Assembly: GCA_050187175.1 (NCBI GenBank)
Contig: JBFWXS010000003.1
Location: 124,001-188,000 of the forward strand
From: Zeimonas sp050187175
GTDB lineage: Bacteria; Pseudomonadota; Gammaproteobacteria; Burkholderiales; Burkholderiaceae_E
DNA length: 64,000 nucleotides
Direction: 5' to 3'
The number at the start of each line of letters is the position of its first letter. Within the stretch, counting starts at the first letter, position 1. Positions 8,436 through 16,979 of the stretch are shown in pieces. Below the pieces are notes generated by a model. That model saw nothing but the letters and a program-made list of their open reading frames with translations. It was not told the origin of the DNA and ran no database searches. Both the position numbers and the translations under genes were made by a program.

Positions 8436-8750
8436 TTACGGCCGTACGATGATGTCGTTGCGCACCGCTTTCACGCCGCGCGCCTCGCGCGCGAGCGCCG
8501 CGGCGCGATCCTTCTCAGCCTGCGACTTGGCGAAGCCGCTCAGCTGAACCGTGCCATTGAGCGTCTCGACGTTGATCGAGGTCGCTGCTACGGTCTGGTC
8601 GGTGGCGTAGCGGCTCTTGATGGCCGTGGTGATTGCGGCATCGTCGACGAACTGTCCTGCGGTCTGCTGGCCGCGACCGACAGCGCAACCGACGGTGGTC
8701 GTGACTACGGTGATCCCGAGGAATGCTGCGGTCAGATATTTGGAGAACAT
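8436..8750 (-). CDS. BON-domain lipoprotein (small)
   Basis: 104 residues: signal peptide with lipobox TVGC (Cys about residue 22), then one BON domain (DDAAITTAIKSRY ... VRNDIIV). BON proteins bind membranes or phospholipid and are typically osmotic/envelope-stress proteins (OsmY, DolP). The ATG at 8750 has AGAGG 5 nt upstream; an upstream in-frame Met at 8768 lacks one. It lies 46 bp downstream of a second BON lipoprotein on the same strand. Confidence 0.88.
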   Translation of the reverse strand: MFSKYLTAAFLGITVVTTTVGCAVGRGQQTAGQFVDDAAITTAIKSRYATDQTVAATSINVETLNGTVQLSGFAKSQAEKDRAAALAREARGVKAVRNDIIVRP

Positions 8751-8796
8751 GTAAGCCTCTATTGGCAAGAATGATTGTGTCTGCTCGGTGCGCCGA

Positions 8797-9276
8797 TCAG
8801 GCGCTCTTCACGACGAGCAGGTTGGTCACTTCCCGGACGCCGCGCGTGTTGCGCGCCAACTGCTCGGCGCGTTCCTTGGCGGCCGGCGTCTCGACTTCGC
8901 CCTTCAACGTGACTGCGCCGTTATCGGTGGTGTCGACGTTGATCGCGAGCGCGCTCAGCGTGGGCTCCTTCATCAGCTCGGCCTTCACCGCGGCGGTGAT
9001 GGCGGCATCGCTGAGGACTTCGCCCGCCGTGCGGCCGGAATCGGCGGTCGGAGGCGGCGTGGTCTCGCTAGGCATGGCGCCCGGCGCGGGAGCCGTGGCC
9101 GGCGGCACTGCCGCGGTCGGGGGCACGGTGCCGGGCGCCTCCGCCGGCGGACGGCCGGCTTCGGCCATGGTGCGATCGATGTCGCGGCTGGCCGTGTCTT
9201 CATTGCGCTGGCACGCGGCCAATCCGATGAGCGCCGGGACCGTGAGTGCGAGAATGGTTCGTTGTCGCAGTTTCAT
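8797..9276 (-). CDS. BON-domain lipoprotein with Pro-rich spacer
   Basis: 159 residues: lipoprotein signal (LIGLAAC), a Pro/Ala/Thr-rich spacer (about 35-80) and a C-terminal BON domain (SDAAITAAVKAELM ... VTNLLVV). It probably sits at the outer membrane in envelope-stress maintenance. The start is firm: AAGGAG 7 nt upstream. The 17 nt around the start codon (aaggagtcagacatgaa) are identical to those of the divergently oriented CsbD gene at 9466, forming inverted copies 165 bp apart. Confidence 0.88.
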   Translation of the reverse strand: MKLRQRTILALTVPALIGLAACQRNEDTASRDIDRTMAEAGRPPAEAPGTVPPTAAVPPATAPAPGAMPSETTPPPTADSGRTAGEVLSDAAITAAVKAELMKEPTLSALAINVDTTDNGAVTLKGEVETPAAKERAEQLARNTRGVREVTNLLVVKSA

Positions 9277-9465
9277 GTCTGACTCCTTGTTTCTGAAGAT
9301 TGCCGATTCGCACGGAGCGTTGTGCGCGGTCGTCGACGCAACCGGGATGCCCGGGCCGCAACGGTAAGAGTTGCCGGGAATCCTGCTTGCTGGAATTCGT
9401 GCAGGGCGGTTGCGCCTAGAAAGCCGAACTTCAAACGCTCAATCAATGATCAAAAGGAGTCAGAC

Positions 9466-9684
9466 ATGAACTGGGATCGCGTGGAAGGCAACTGGAAACA
9501 GTTCAAAGGCAAGGTCCAGGAGCAGTGGGGCAAGCTCACCGACGACAGCCTGGACGTGATCAACGGCCGCCGCGAGCAGCTGGCCGGCAAGATCCAGGAG
9601 ACCTACGGTATCGGCAAGGATGAAGCGGAGCGCCAGATCCGCGACTTCGAGTCGCGCTTCACCAACGATCCGGACTATCGCTGA
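9466..9684 (+). CDS. CsbD family stress-response protein
   Basis: 72 residues, typical CsbD: begins MNWDRVEGNWKQFKGKV, with the repeated WG.LTDD and QETYGIGKDEAE helices. Members are small abundant proteins of unknown biochemical role induced by general or osmotic stress. The ATG at 9466 has AAAAGGAG 7 nt upstream. It is followed after 11 bp by the DUF1328 gene, a pairing common in betaproteobacteria and probably co-transcribed. Confidence 0.9.
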   Translation: MNWDRVEGNWKQFKGKVQEQWGKLTDDSLDVINGRREQLAGKIQETYGIGKDEAERQIRDFESRFTNDPDYR

Positions 9685-9695
9685 GAGGTCAGGCA

Positions 9696-9866
9696 ATGCT
9701 TCACTATGCCGTCGTATTCTTCGTCATCGCAGTGGTGGCGGCGCTGTTCGGATTCGGTGGCTTGGCCGCCAGCGCTGCGGGCATCGCGCAGGTGCTGTTC
9801 TTCCTGTTCCTGATCATGGCGGTGCTTAGTCTCGTGGTCGGGTTGGTGCGCAGCAGTACGCGGTGA
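9696..9866 (+). CDS. DUF1328 family small membrane protein
   Basis: 56 residues. It starts with ATG at 9696 (MLHYAVVFFVIAVVAALFGF) and ends at TGA 9864-9866. Two hydrophobic helices are joined by the short GGLAASAAGIAQ segment typical of DUF1328 (YtjA-like) membrane proteins. It has an AGAGG ribosome site and lies 11 bp after csbD. The function is unknown; it is commonly found with stress genes. Confidence 0.85.
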   Translation: MLHYAVVFFVIAVVAALFGFGGLAASAAGIAQVLFFLFLIMAVLSLVVGLVRSSTR

Positions 9867-9884
9867 GTTGCTAGAGTTGCGCGG

Positions 9885-10118
9885 GGAGCGGCAGGCGTGG
9901 GCTGGCGAGTGGGATGATGCGGCGGTCGGCCCTTTGGGCCGACTACCCTGCGCTGCTCGTCTTGGGGCTGGCGCGGCGTAACTCGCTACGCTCCCTTCGG
10001 GAGCTCCGCTCAGACAGACGCCGCGATACAGAAGACGAAGCGCGCTGCGCGCGCCGCCCCAAGACTGCGCTGCTCGGCGCCGCATACATCCCACTCGCCA
10101 GCCCACGCCTGCCGCTCC
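9885..10118. repeat. 234-bp palindromic repeat element (37-bp terminal inverted repeats)
   Basis: The ends are inverted copies of about 37 bp with one mismatch: the left begins GGAGCGGCAGGCGTGGGCTG and the right is its complement ending GCCGCTCC at 10118. Inside are nested dyads (GTCGGCCC-TTT-GGGCCGAC near 9936-9954; cttgggg...ccccaag; gctccc-ttc-gggagc). It encodes no transposase. Segments such as the ctccgctcagacagacgccgcg part resemble dispersed palindromic repeats I know from beta- and gammaproteobacterial genomes, which often yield spurious small proteins. It follows the DUF1328 stop by 18 bp and could also act as a 3' end structure. Confidence 0.7.
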
Positions 10119-10476
10119 TGCAACACTGGTGGCGTGCTTGAGAACCTCGGTGACCAGTCAGATCTGTAGGTGTCTAGGGCGGGTGTCTCAATAGCCGATA
10201 AGCCTTGGGTAAATGAAGGGTAAATGAAACCGGGCGAATCAAGCCGGGCGAATCAAACACGGCGAGCCAAGCGTCGGGTTCAAACCTCAGGTGAAGAAGT
10301 CCGCGCGAAGGACGTTCGTGCGGGCGACGAACGCTCGATATGGACTGAGGTCCGTCCCAGAATTCAGCCGTTGACCTGAGTTTCTTCGGTCGCGACGATT
10401 TATCGGCGAAGGGATCGGGAGGGGCGGGACGCCCGGGGGACGTTCGACACTTGCCCCGCCCACATTCTTGGCGCCC
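10119..10476. other. Non-coding stretch without a recognisable gene
   Basis: 358 bp with lower GC than the surroundings. It contains short direct repeats, gggtaaatgaa twice (around 10207-10228) and ccgggcgaatcaa twice (around 10230-10257). No open frame has coding character and no tRNA fold is visible. It may hold promoter sequence or the remains of an element. Confidence 0.4.
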
Positions 10477-10674
10477 TTAAGCGGGCCGGCGCCGGGTAGC
10501 GCCTCGCCGGCTCTCCTGAGGCGGCGGGGCGCCGCCTTCGCCTTCCCAGCGGGCGAGCTCTAGCTGCTGCGTGCGACGGCGGGTGCGGCGCTCGCTTTCC
10601 TCGCGGGCCTTCCACAGCAGCAGGGCTACTGAACCGGCGACGACGATGGACAGGGCGGTGAAGGTCGATCTCAT
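10477..10674 (-). CDS. Small single-helix membrane protein
   Basis: 65 residues: one N-terminal hydrophobic helix (FTALSIVVAGSVALLLW), then a highly charged Arg/Glu-rich tail that is probably cytoplasmic. The start is well supported by AAAGGAG 7 nt upstream of the ATG at 10674, the same type of ribosome site as the CsbD and BON genes. I do not recognise a family. Confidence 0.6.
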   Translation of the reverse strand: MRSTFTALSIVVAGSVALLLWKAREESERRTRRRTQQLELARWEGEGGAPPPQESRRGATRRRPA

Positions 10675-10798
10675 GGGCGACTCCTTTTGCAGGCATCGGT
10701 GAACTGAATTTCGATTCTGATCCGTGCAAGCGGTGTGCCTGCGCGCCACGGAAGCTTCGCCGGGGAGCGTTCACCGAGCACGCTTCGCGAGGCGGCAT

Positions 10799-11542
10799 TC
10801 ATTTGCGCTTGGCCTCGAACTCGATGATGATCTCGACGATGTCGCCGACCAATCCATTGTCGACGCCATACTTCATGCCGAACTCGCTGCGGCGGAAGCT
10901 GCCGCGCGCCGATACGCCCATCGCGTAGTCCTTGCGCGAGAACAGCCCGCCGCTCATCGGATGTTCGCCGCTCTTGTTCCAGGTGACCTGCAGCGAAACC
11001 GGTTGCGTGCGGCCGAGAAGCTCTAGCTGACCCTCGACGATGAAATTGCGCTCGTTCGTGTTCTTGGCTCCCTTGGCCGTGAAGACCATCCGCGGAAACT
11101 CGGCGCTGTTCAGGAAATCGGCGCTTTTCAGATGATCGTCGCGCTTGCGATGATTGGTGTACACGCTCGCCGTCTCGATGACGATGCGCAGCTCGGACAG
11201 CGTCGCCGTGTCCTCGTCGAACACGTAGCTGCCCGAGGCGCTGCGAAACAGGCCCAGCACCTTGGAAAAACCGACGTGATCGACGAGGAAGCCGATCGAC
11301 AGGTGTTCAGGGTCGATTTCGTACTTGTGCGGGCGAGCATCGGCAGCCGTGGCGAGCGCCAGGCCGAGAACGGCGGCCACGCCGGTGCGGACCACTGCCG
11401 CTGCCCTCGGCCAAAGGCCGCGCGCCGGTGCTGCGCGTGGCGTTGCTGTTCCGTTCGGTCTCCGCGTTCCGCTAGGCGTCGGCGCTCCGTTCGGTATCGG
11501 CGCTCCGTTCGGCAACGACCATTCGCTGTGCATCGTCATCAT
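10799..11542 (-). CDS. YceI family periplasmic protein
   Basis: 247 residues. The lipocalin-like YceI domain begins near residue 70 (YEIDPEHLSIGFLVDHVGFSK) and continues to the C-terminus (KYGVDNGLVGDIVEIIIE). YceI proteins bind isoprenoid chains such as quinones. The first 45 residues are an odd Pro/Asn/Gly-rich extension with NGAPIPNGAPTP-like repeats (18-bp DNA repeats near 11470-11515), placing the signal-peptide-like segment internally at about 45-68; a later start is possible. The stop of the CDP-alcohol phosphatidyltransferase lies 3 bp upstream, so the two genes are translationally coupled. Confidence 0.87.
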   Translation of the reverse strand: MMTMHSEWSLPNGAPIPNGAPTPSGTRRPNGTATPRAAPARGLWPRAAAVVRTGVAAVLGLALATAADARPHKYEIDPEHLSIGFLVDHVGFSKVLGLFRSASGSYVFDEDTATLSELRIVIETASVYTNHRKRDDHLKSADFLNSAEFPRMVFTAKGAKNTNERNFIVEGQLELLGRTQPVSLQVTWNKSGEHPMSGGLFSRKDYAMGVSARGSFRRSEFGMKYGVDNGLVGDIVEIIIEFEAKRK

Positions 11543-11545
11543 GAT

Positions 11546-12298
11546 TCACCTCTCGATTCGGTTCTCGTGCGGCGGTGCCGTGACCGGCTGGCGCAGCAAC
11601 CAGCCGATGTCCACCGCGAACGAGGCAGCGACCAGCAATACCCCGCCGGCAGCGAGCAGCGCGGCTAGTCCGGACGGCACGATCGGACCCAGGCCGCTGA
11701 TCAGCAGGATGATCAGCAGTACGCAGATCGTCTTGCGGCGCAGGCTCGGCGGCAACGGCCGGGCCAGCGCCGGCCAGCGCCAGGCCGCGGCGACGAACAG
11801 GTAGCGCAGGCCGCCGGCGAGCAGCACCCACGCGCCTGCACGTCCGCTGCGCCACAGCAGCGCGCAAAGCACCAGGATCAGCAGAGCATCGGTTTCCATG
11901 TCGAAACGTGCGCCGAACTCGCTGGCCAGATGCGAACGGCGTGCCAGGGCGCCGTCGAGGGCGTCCAGCGAGGCCGCCAGCGTCGCGGTGGCGACCAGGC
12001 CCCAGCTCGGTACCACGGCAGGCTCGACCAGCCAGCCGGCCAGCAGCGCGACCAGCGCCAGCCGCGACAGCGTGACGCGGTTGGCCGGGCCGAAGCGATG
12101 ATGCGGGTGGGCCGGCAGCCAGCGCGCCGCCACGCCGGCGGCGGCGAAGAACACCACCATGACGGCGACCAGATACCAGTGGCTGGAGCGGTCGGCGAGC
12201 ACGGCCAGCGAAGCGGCGGCGAGCAGCACGCTGGTGACCACCGCGGTTTCGGCCGCGGCGTCGCGACACAGCGCTTTCGCGCCGGCGGAGGAGGTCAT
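11546..12298 (-). CDS. CDP-alcohol phosphatidyltransferase family membrane enzyme
   Basis: 250-residue polytopic inner-membrane protein with the family active-site signature D-x2-D-G-x2-A-R-x8-G-x3-D-x3-D (DALDGALARR...EFGARFDMETD, about residues 110-140). Such enzymes join a CDP-activated lipid or alcohol to a second alcohol; the substrate is not predictable here. It is divergent from the pterin-like operon at 12369 with only 70 bp between starts, so shared regulation is likely, and it overlaps functionally with YceI downstream (3-bp gap). It could be a lipid-anchoring step of the adjacent pathway. Confidence 0.88.
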   Translation of the reverse strand: MTSSAGAKALCRDAAAETAVVTSVLLAAASLAVLADRSSHWYLVAVMVVFFAAAGVAARWLPAHPHHRFGPANRVTLSRLALVALLAGWLVEPAVVPSWGLVATATLAASLDALDGALARRSHLASEFGARFDMETDALLILVLCALLWRSGRAGAWVLLAGGLRYLFVAAAWRWPALARPLPPSLRRKTICVLLIILLISGLGPIVPSGLAALLAAGGVLLVAASFAVDIGWLLRQPVTAPPHENRIER

Positions 12299-12368
12299 CG
12301 CCTACAATCCCTTCGTCTGCAACCGGTTCGTGCTCGCCCTCGATGGGCCAGGGCATCAGTGTGAGGGC

Positions 12369-13367
12369 ATGACGAGCACTGTGTACAGTGGCGAGGCGCT
12401 GGCTTACTGGGTCGAAGCGCCGCGGCGCGGCGTGCTGCGCCGGGAGCCGGTGCCGGTGCCGGCCGACGGCGAGCTGCTGGTACGTACGCTGTTCAGCGGC
12501 ATCAGCCGCGGTACCGAAACGCTGGTCTGGCGCGGCGAGGTGCCGCCGACCGAGCGCCAGCGGATGCGTGCGCCGTTCCAGGCAGGCGACTGGCCGGGTC
12601 CGGTCAAGTACGGCTACAGCAATGTCGGCGTGGTCGAGCAGGGGCCTCCGCCGTGGCTGGGCGCCACCGTGTTCTGCCTGTTTCCGCATCAGACTCGCTA
12701 TGTGATTCCGGTCGATGCCGCGCTTCCGGTGCCGGCGCGGGTGCCGCCGGGGCGCGCGGTGCTGGCGGCCAATCTCGAAACCGCGCTCAACGGCGTCTGG
12801 GATTCCGGCCTGCGCGTCGGCGATCGCGTCGCAGTCGTCGGCGGCGGCGTCGTGGGACTGCTCACCGGCTGGCTGGCGGCGCGCATGCCGGGCTGCCGGG
12901 TGCAGCTGGTCGACATCGATGCCGGGCGAGCCGAGATCGCCGAGCGGCTGGGCATGCGCTTCGCCGCGCCGGGAGCCGCCGACGGCGATGCCGATCGCGT
13001 GTTCCATGCCAGCGGCGCCTCGGCCGGCCTCGAGTGCGCACTGCGGCTGGCCGGCTTCGAGGCGGTGGTGACCGAGCTGAGCTGGTACGGTACGCGCGAC
13101 GTGAGCGTCCCGCTGGGGGCAGCCTTTCACTCGCGGCGCCTGACGCTGCGCAGCTCGCAGGTCGGCAGCGTGGCGGCCGCGCAGCGCGCGCGCTGGACGC
13201 ATAGGCGGCGCCTGGCGCTGGCGCTGGAGCTGCTGGACGATCCGGCGCTGGACGCGCTGATAGACGGTGAAAGCCCGTTCCAGGCGCTGCCCGCACTAAT
13301 GACGAGGCTGGCCGATCCGGCGCACGCGGCGCTGTGTCATAGGCTGCGCTATGGCGCCGCGGCTTGA
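12369..13367 (+). CDS. MDR-superfamily dehydrogenase (zinc-ligand-poor, BchC-like group)
   Basis: 332 residues: GroES-like N-terminal part followed by a Rossmann domain (VAVVGGGVVGLLTGWLAA at about 156-173, acidic LVDID after beta-2). The segment SGISRGTETLVWRGEVP has Ser where the catalytic-zinc Cys of alcohol dehydrogenases sits, as in the group annotated as zinc-binding dehydrogenases near BchC, so it may work without catalytic zinc. The ATG at 12369 has GAGGG close upstream. It is the first gene of a four-gene rightward run (dehydrogenase, PTPS-like, glycosyltransferase, methyltransferase). Confidence 0.82.
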   Translation: MTSTVYSGEALAYWVEAPRRGVLRREPVPVPADGELLVRTLFSGISRGTETLVWRGEVPPTERQRMRAPFQAGDWPGPVKYGYSNVGVVEQGPPPWLGATVFCLFPHQTRYVIPVDAALPVPARVPPGRAVLAANLETALNGVWDSGLRVGDRVAVVGGGVVGLLTGWLAARMPGCRVQLVDIDAGRAEIAERLGMRFAAPGAADGDADRVFHASGASAGLECALRLAGFEAVVTELSWYGTRDVSVPLGAAFHSRRLTLRSSQVGSVAAAQRARWTHRRRLALALELLDDPALDALIDGESPFQALPALMTRLADPAHAALCHRLRYGAAA

Positions 13368-13394
13368 GGCGCTGAAGACAGGGGATTTGCGACG

Positions 13395-13808
13395 ATGAGC
13401 ATCGAAGGAAGCTACTCGGTCTGCGTGCGCGACCACTTCATGATCGCGCACAGCTTTCGCGGCGAAGTGTTCGGTCCGGCGCAGCGCCTGCATGGCGCCA
13501 CCTATGTCGTCGACCTCGAACTGCGCCGTACGGCGCTCGACGACGACGGCGTGGTGGTCGACATCGGCCGCCTCACGCAGCTGCTGCGCGAGGTGCTGCG
13601 CGAGTTCGAGTTCCGGAATCTCGACGATGAGCCGGAGCTGGCAGGTCGCAATACGACCACCGAGTTCATGGCGCGCGTCGTGTTCGAGCGGGTCGCCGCG
13701 CGCATCCGTGCCGGCGAGCTGGGCGCCGGCAGCAGCGGGCTGGCTTCGATGCGCGTGGTCCTGCACGAATCGCACGTCGCATGGGCCGCGTTCGAGGCGG
13801 TGCTTTAG
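13395..13808 (+). CDS. 6-pyruvoyl-tetrahydropterin synthase / QueD family homologue with altered active site
   Basis: 137 residues with the T-fold pattern of PTPS/QueD: IAHSF (His19), RLHGATYVVDLEL (His33), DIGRL, and NTTTEFMARVVFERV matching the conserved NPTAEN helix. Compared with QueD/PTPS, the catalytic Cys four residues before the second His is Ala29, the third zinc His of HGH is Ala35, and the catalytic Asp-His pair is replaced (FEFRN). It is therefore probably not a standard PTPS or CPH4 synthase; it may be a binding protein or use other chemistry. It lies 27 bp after the dehydrogenase gene and 10 bp before the glycosyltransferase. Confidence 0.8.
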   Translation: MSIEGSYSVCVRDHFMIAHSFRGEVFGPAQRLHGATYVVDLELRRTALDDDGVVVDIGRLTQLLREVLREFEFRNLDDEPELAGRNTTTEFMARVVFERVAARIRAGELGAGSSGLASMRVVLHESHVAWAAFEAVL

Positions 13809-13818
13809 AACGCGCCGC

Positions 13819-14873
13819 ATGATCGAGTTCCTCGTCCCCGGCGATCCGGAGACGCTCACCGGCGGCTATCTGTACGATCGCCGCATCGTCGACGGGCTGC
13901 GTGCGCAGGGCCGCGACGTGCGCGTCCACCGCTTGCCGGACGCCTTTCCGGCGGTCGATGCGTCCGCTTCTCGTGCCAGCGCGGCGGCGTTCGACGCGCT
14001 TCCCGACGGCTGTATCGCCGTGGTCGACGGGCTGGCCTTCGGCGCACTGCCCGAGCTCGCGGCGCGGCACGCGGCGCGCCTGCGTTGGGTGGCGCTGGTG
14101 CATCATCCGCTGGCATTGGAGACCGGGCTCGGGCCTGAGCAGGCGCAGCGTCTGGCGGACAGTGAACGGCGAGCGCTGGCGAGCGCGCGCCGGGTGATCG
14201 CGACGAGTGCGGCGACGGCGCGTCTGCTGGCCGCCGACTATGCCGTGCCGGCCGACCGCATCGACGTCGTCGAACCAGGCACCGATGCTGCCCCGCTGGC
14301 CCGTGCCGGCCGGCTCGCGCCCGGCGAGCGCACGCTGCGGCTGCTGTGCGTCGCCACGCTGACGCCGCGCAAAGGGCATCGGGACCTGTTCGAAGCGCTA
14401 GCGCCGCTGCGCGGCCGCGACTGGCGGCTGCACTGCATAGGCAGCGCCACGCGTGACGCCGCCACTGCGGCTGCGCTGCACGCGCGCCTGCGGCAGCTGC
14501 ATCTGACCGATCGCGTCGTGCTGACCGGCGAGCTGAGCGCGGCGCGCCTGGCCGAACACTATCGCGGCGCCGACGTCTTCGTCCTGGCCTCGCTGTTCGA
14601 GGGCTACGGCATGGCGTTTGCCGAAGCGCTGGCGCACGGCCTGCCCATCGTCGGCACGCGCGCCGGCGCGGCGGCCGAGACGGTGCCCCGGGACGCAGGC
14701 CTGATGGTGGCGCCTGGCGATGTCGCTGCACTGTCGGCGGCGCTGGCCCGCGTGCTCGACGATGCCGTCGTGCGCGCCGGGCTCGCCGATGCGGCCCGCG
14801 CGCACCGGGCGCGGCTGCCGGACTGGCCGGCCAGCGCCGCGGCATTTCTGCAATCGCTGGACCGGGCGGCGTC

Positions 14874-14877
<4 letters not shown>
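13819..14877 (+). CDS. Glycosyltransferase family 4 (GT-B fold)
   Basis: 352 residues. The C-terminal donor-binding half is clear: LLCVATLTPRKGHRDLFEAL, then DVFVLASLFEGYGMAFAEA with the E-x7-E motif, and GLPIVGTRAGAAAETV. The N-terminal acceptor half begins with the conserved TGGYLYDRRIVDGL. It should transfer a sugar from a nucleotide-sugar; the acceptor is unknown, and with PTPS- and RibD-type neighbours a pterin-like aglycone is possible. Its stop overlaps the methyltransferase start by 4 nt (ATGA), indicating translational coupling. Confidence 0.86.
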
Positions 14878-15869
<992 letters not shown>

Positions 15870-15906
15870 CTGTGCGACGCAGGAGCCGGGGCCGCCAGCG
15901 AGCTGC

Positions 15907-16920
15907 TCAGTCGAGCCGCTGCAATCCGGGCTCGTCGTCCCCGGCCTGTCCCGTGACGCCGCGTGCGGCGCGCAGGTCGAAGTCCCACAGCACGTCGTTG
16001 CCGAGTCGGAACAGCCGGTAGGGCGGGCGCGCGCAGTCGCTGATCGCCGCCGCGCCGGGCAGCGTCAGCCCGCGGCGTCCGTCACCGATGATCAGCGGCG
16101 CCACAGCGATCTGCAGCCGATCGAGGCAGCCAGCCTCGATGAAGCGGGACACGGTGCGTCCGCCGCCTTCGACGAACAGCAGCGCAAGCCCGCGGGCCTG
16201 CAGCTGCTCGATCAGTGCGCGCAGGTCGAGCACGCCGTCGCGCGATGGCACGCACAGCAGCTGCTCGCGCGGGACCGGCGCGCGGGCCGGGTCGGCGTGG
16301 ACGGGGTCGCAGGCCACCAGCGTCGGTGCTTCGCCGTCGTTGAAGACGCGATGCGTGCGTGGCAGCCGCAGCGTCGGGTCGATGATGACGCGTACCGGGT
16401 GCTCGCCGAGAACCAGCCGCGTGGTGAGGCGGGGATCGTCCGCCGCCACCGTGGCGGCGCCGACGATCACGGCATCGCACAGCGCTCGCATCCGATGCAG
16501 ATGCACCAGATCCTGCTGCGCGCTGACGTAGCGGGCGTCGCCGCTGTGCGTGGCGATGTGGCCGTCGATGCTCTGGCCCAGATGGCCGACGACGCGTGCG
16601 CGACCGTCGGCGCCGCCGCCGAGGCCGAGGTACAGGTCGAACAGCGCCTGCGCCTGGGCGGTCCACGAGCCGCAGCGGTGCCAGCCGTGCTCATCCAGCC
16701 GCAGCAGTGCGTCTTCGTCGTGTTCGGCACGGATGCGAGCCGTGGGCTGCAGCCCGCCGTTGCCGTCGAGGCGGTAGCCGCCGTGTTCGAAGCGCCGCCG
16801 GCCGCGGGCGCGCGTCAGCGCCAGACAGATTTGCCAGGCCAGCGACTCGTTGCGCGCGGCGCTGCCGCGCGCGGGCGGCCGGTCTGCGCCGGCCGGGTTC
16901 TCGGTGAGCGTATCGGCCAT
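15907..16920 (-). CDS. RibD C-terminal-domain (DHFR-like) reductase family protein
   Basis: 337 residues. From about 110 to the end it matches the RibD reductase domain: GHLGQSIDGHIATHSGDARYVS, MRALCDAVIVGAATVAADDPRLTTR, VRVIIDPTLRLP and LFVEGGGRTVSRFIEAGCLDR. The zinc deaminase domain of RibD is absent; an unrelated segment of about 105 residues precedes the reductase. It should reduce a pterin- or pyrimidine-like substrate with NAD(P)H. The ATG at 16920 was chosen because coding character fades upstream. It lies 59 bp downstream of a membrane-protein gene on the same strand and converges on the methyltransferase. Confidence 0.83.
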   Translation of the reverse strand: MADTLTENPAGADRPPARGSAARNESLAWQICLALTRARGRRRFEHGGYRLDGNGGLQPTARIRAEHDEDALLRLDEHGWHRCGSWTAQAQALFDLYLGLGGGADGRARVVGHLGQSIDGHIATHSGDARYVSAQQDLVHLHRMRALCDAVIVGAATVAADDPRLTTRLVLGEHPVRVIIDPTLRLPRTHRVFNDGEAPTLVACDPVHADPARAPVPREQLLCVPSRDGVLDLRALIEQLQARGLALLFVEGGGRTVSRFIEAGCLDRLQIAVAPLIIGDGRRGLTLPGAAAISDCARPPYRLFRLGNDVLWDFDLRAARGVTGQAGDDEPGLQRLD

Positions 16921-16979
16921 GGAACCTGTCGACGGAAGGGCTCGAGGCAGTATGCCAGCAATCGGCGTGCCGGCCGGCC

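Noticed and set aside
9885..10118. Insertion sequence
   Set aside because: The long terminal inverted repeats are suggestive, but 234 bp with nested dyads and no transposase frame fits a palindromic repeat element better.
10270..10300. tRNA T-arm-like sequence gggttcaaacc
   Set aside because: No acceptor stem, anticodon arm or D-arm can be folded around it, and the neighbouring sequence is repeat-like.
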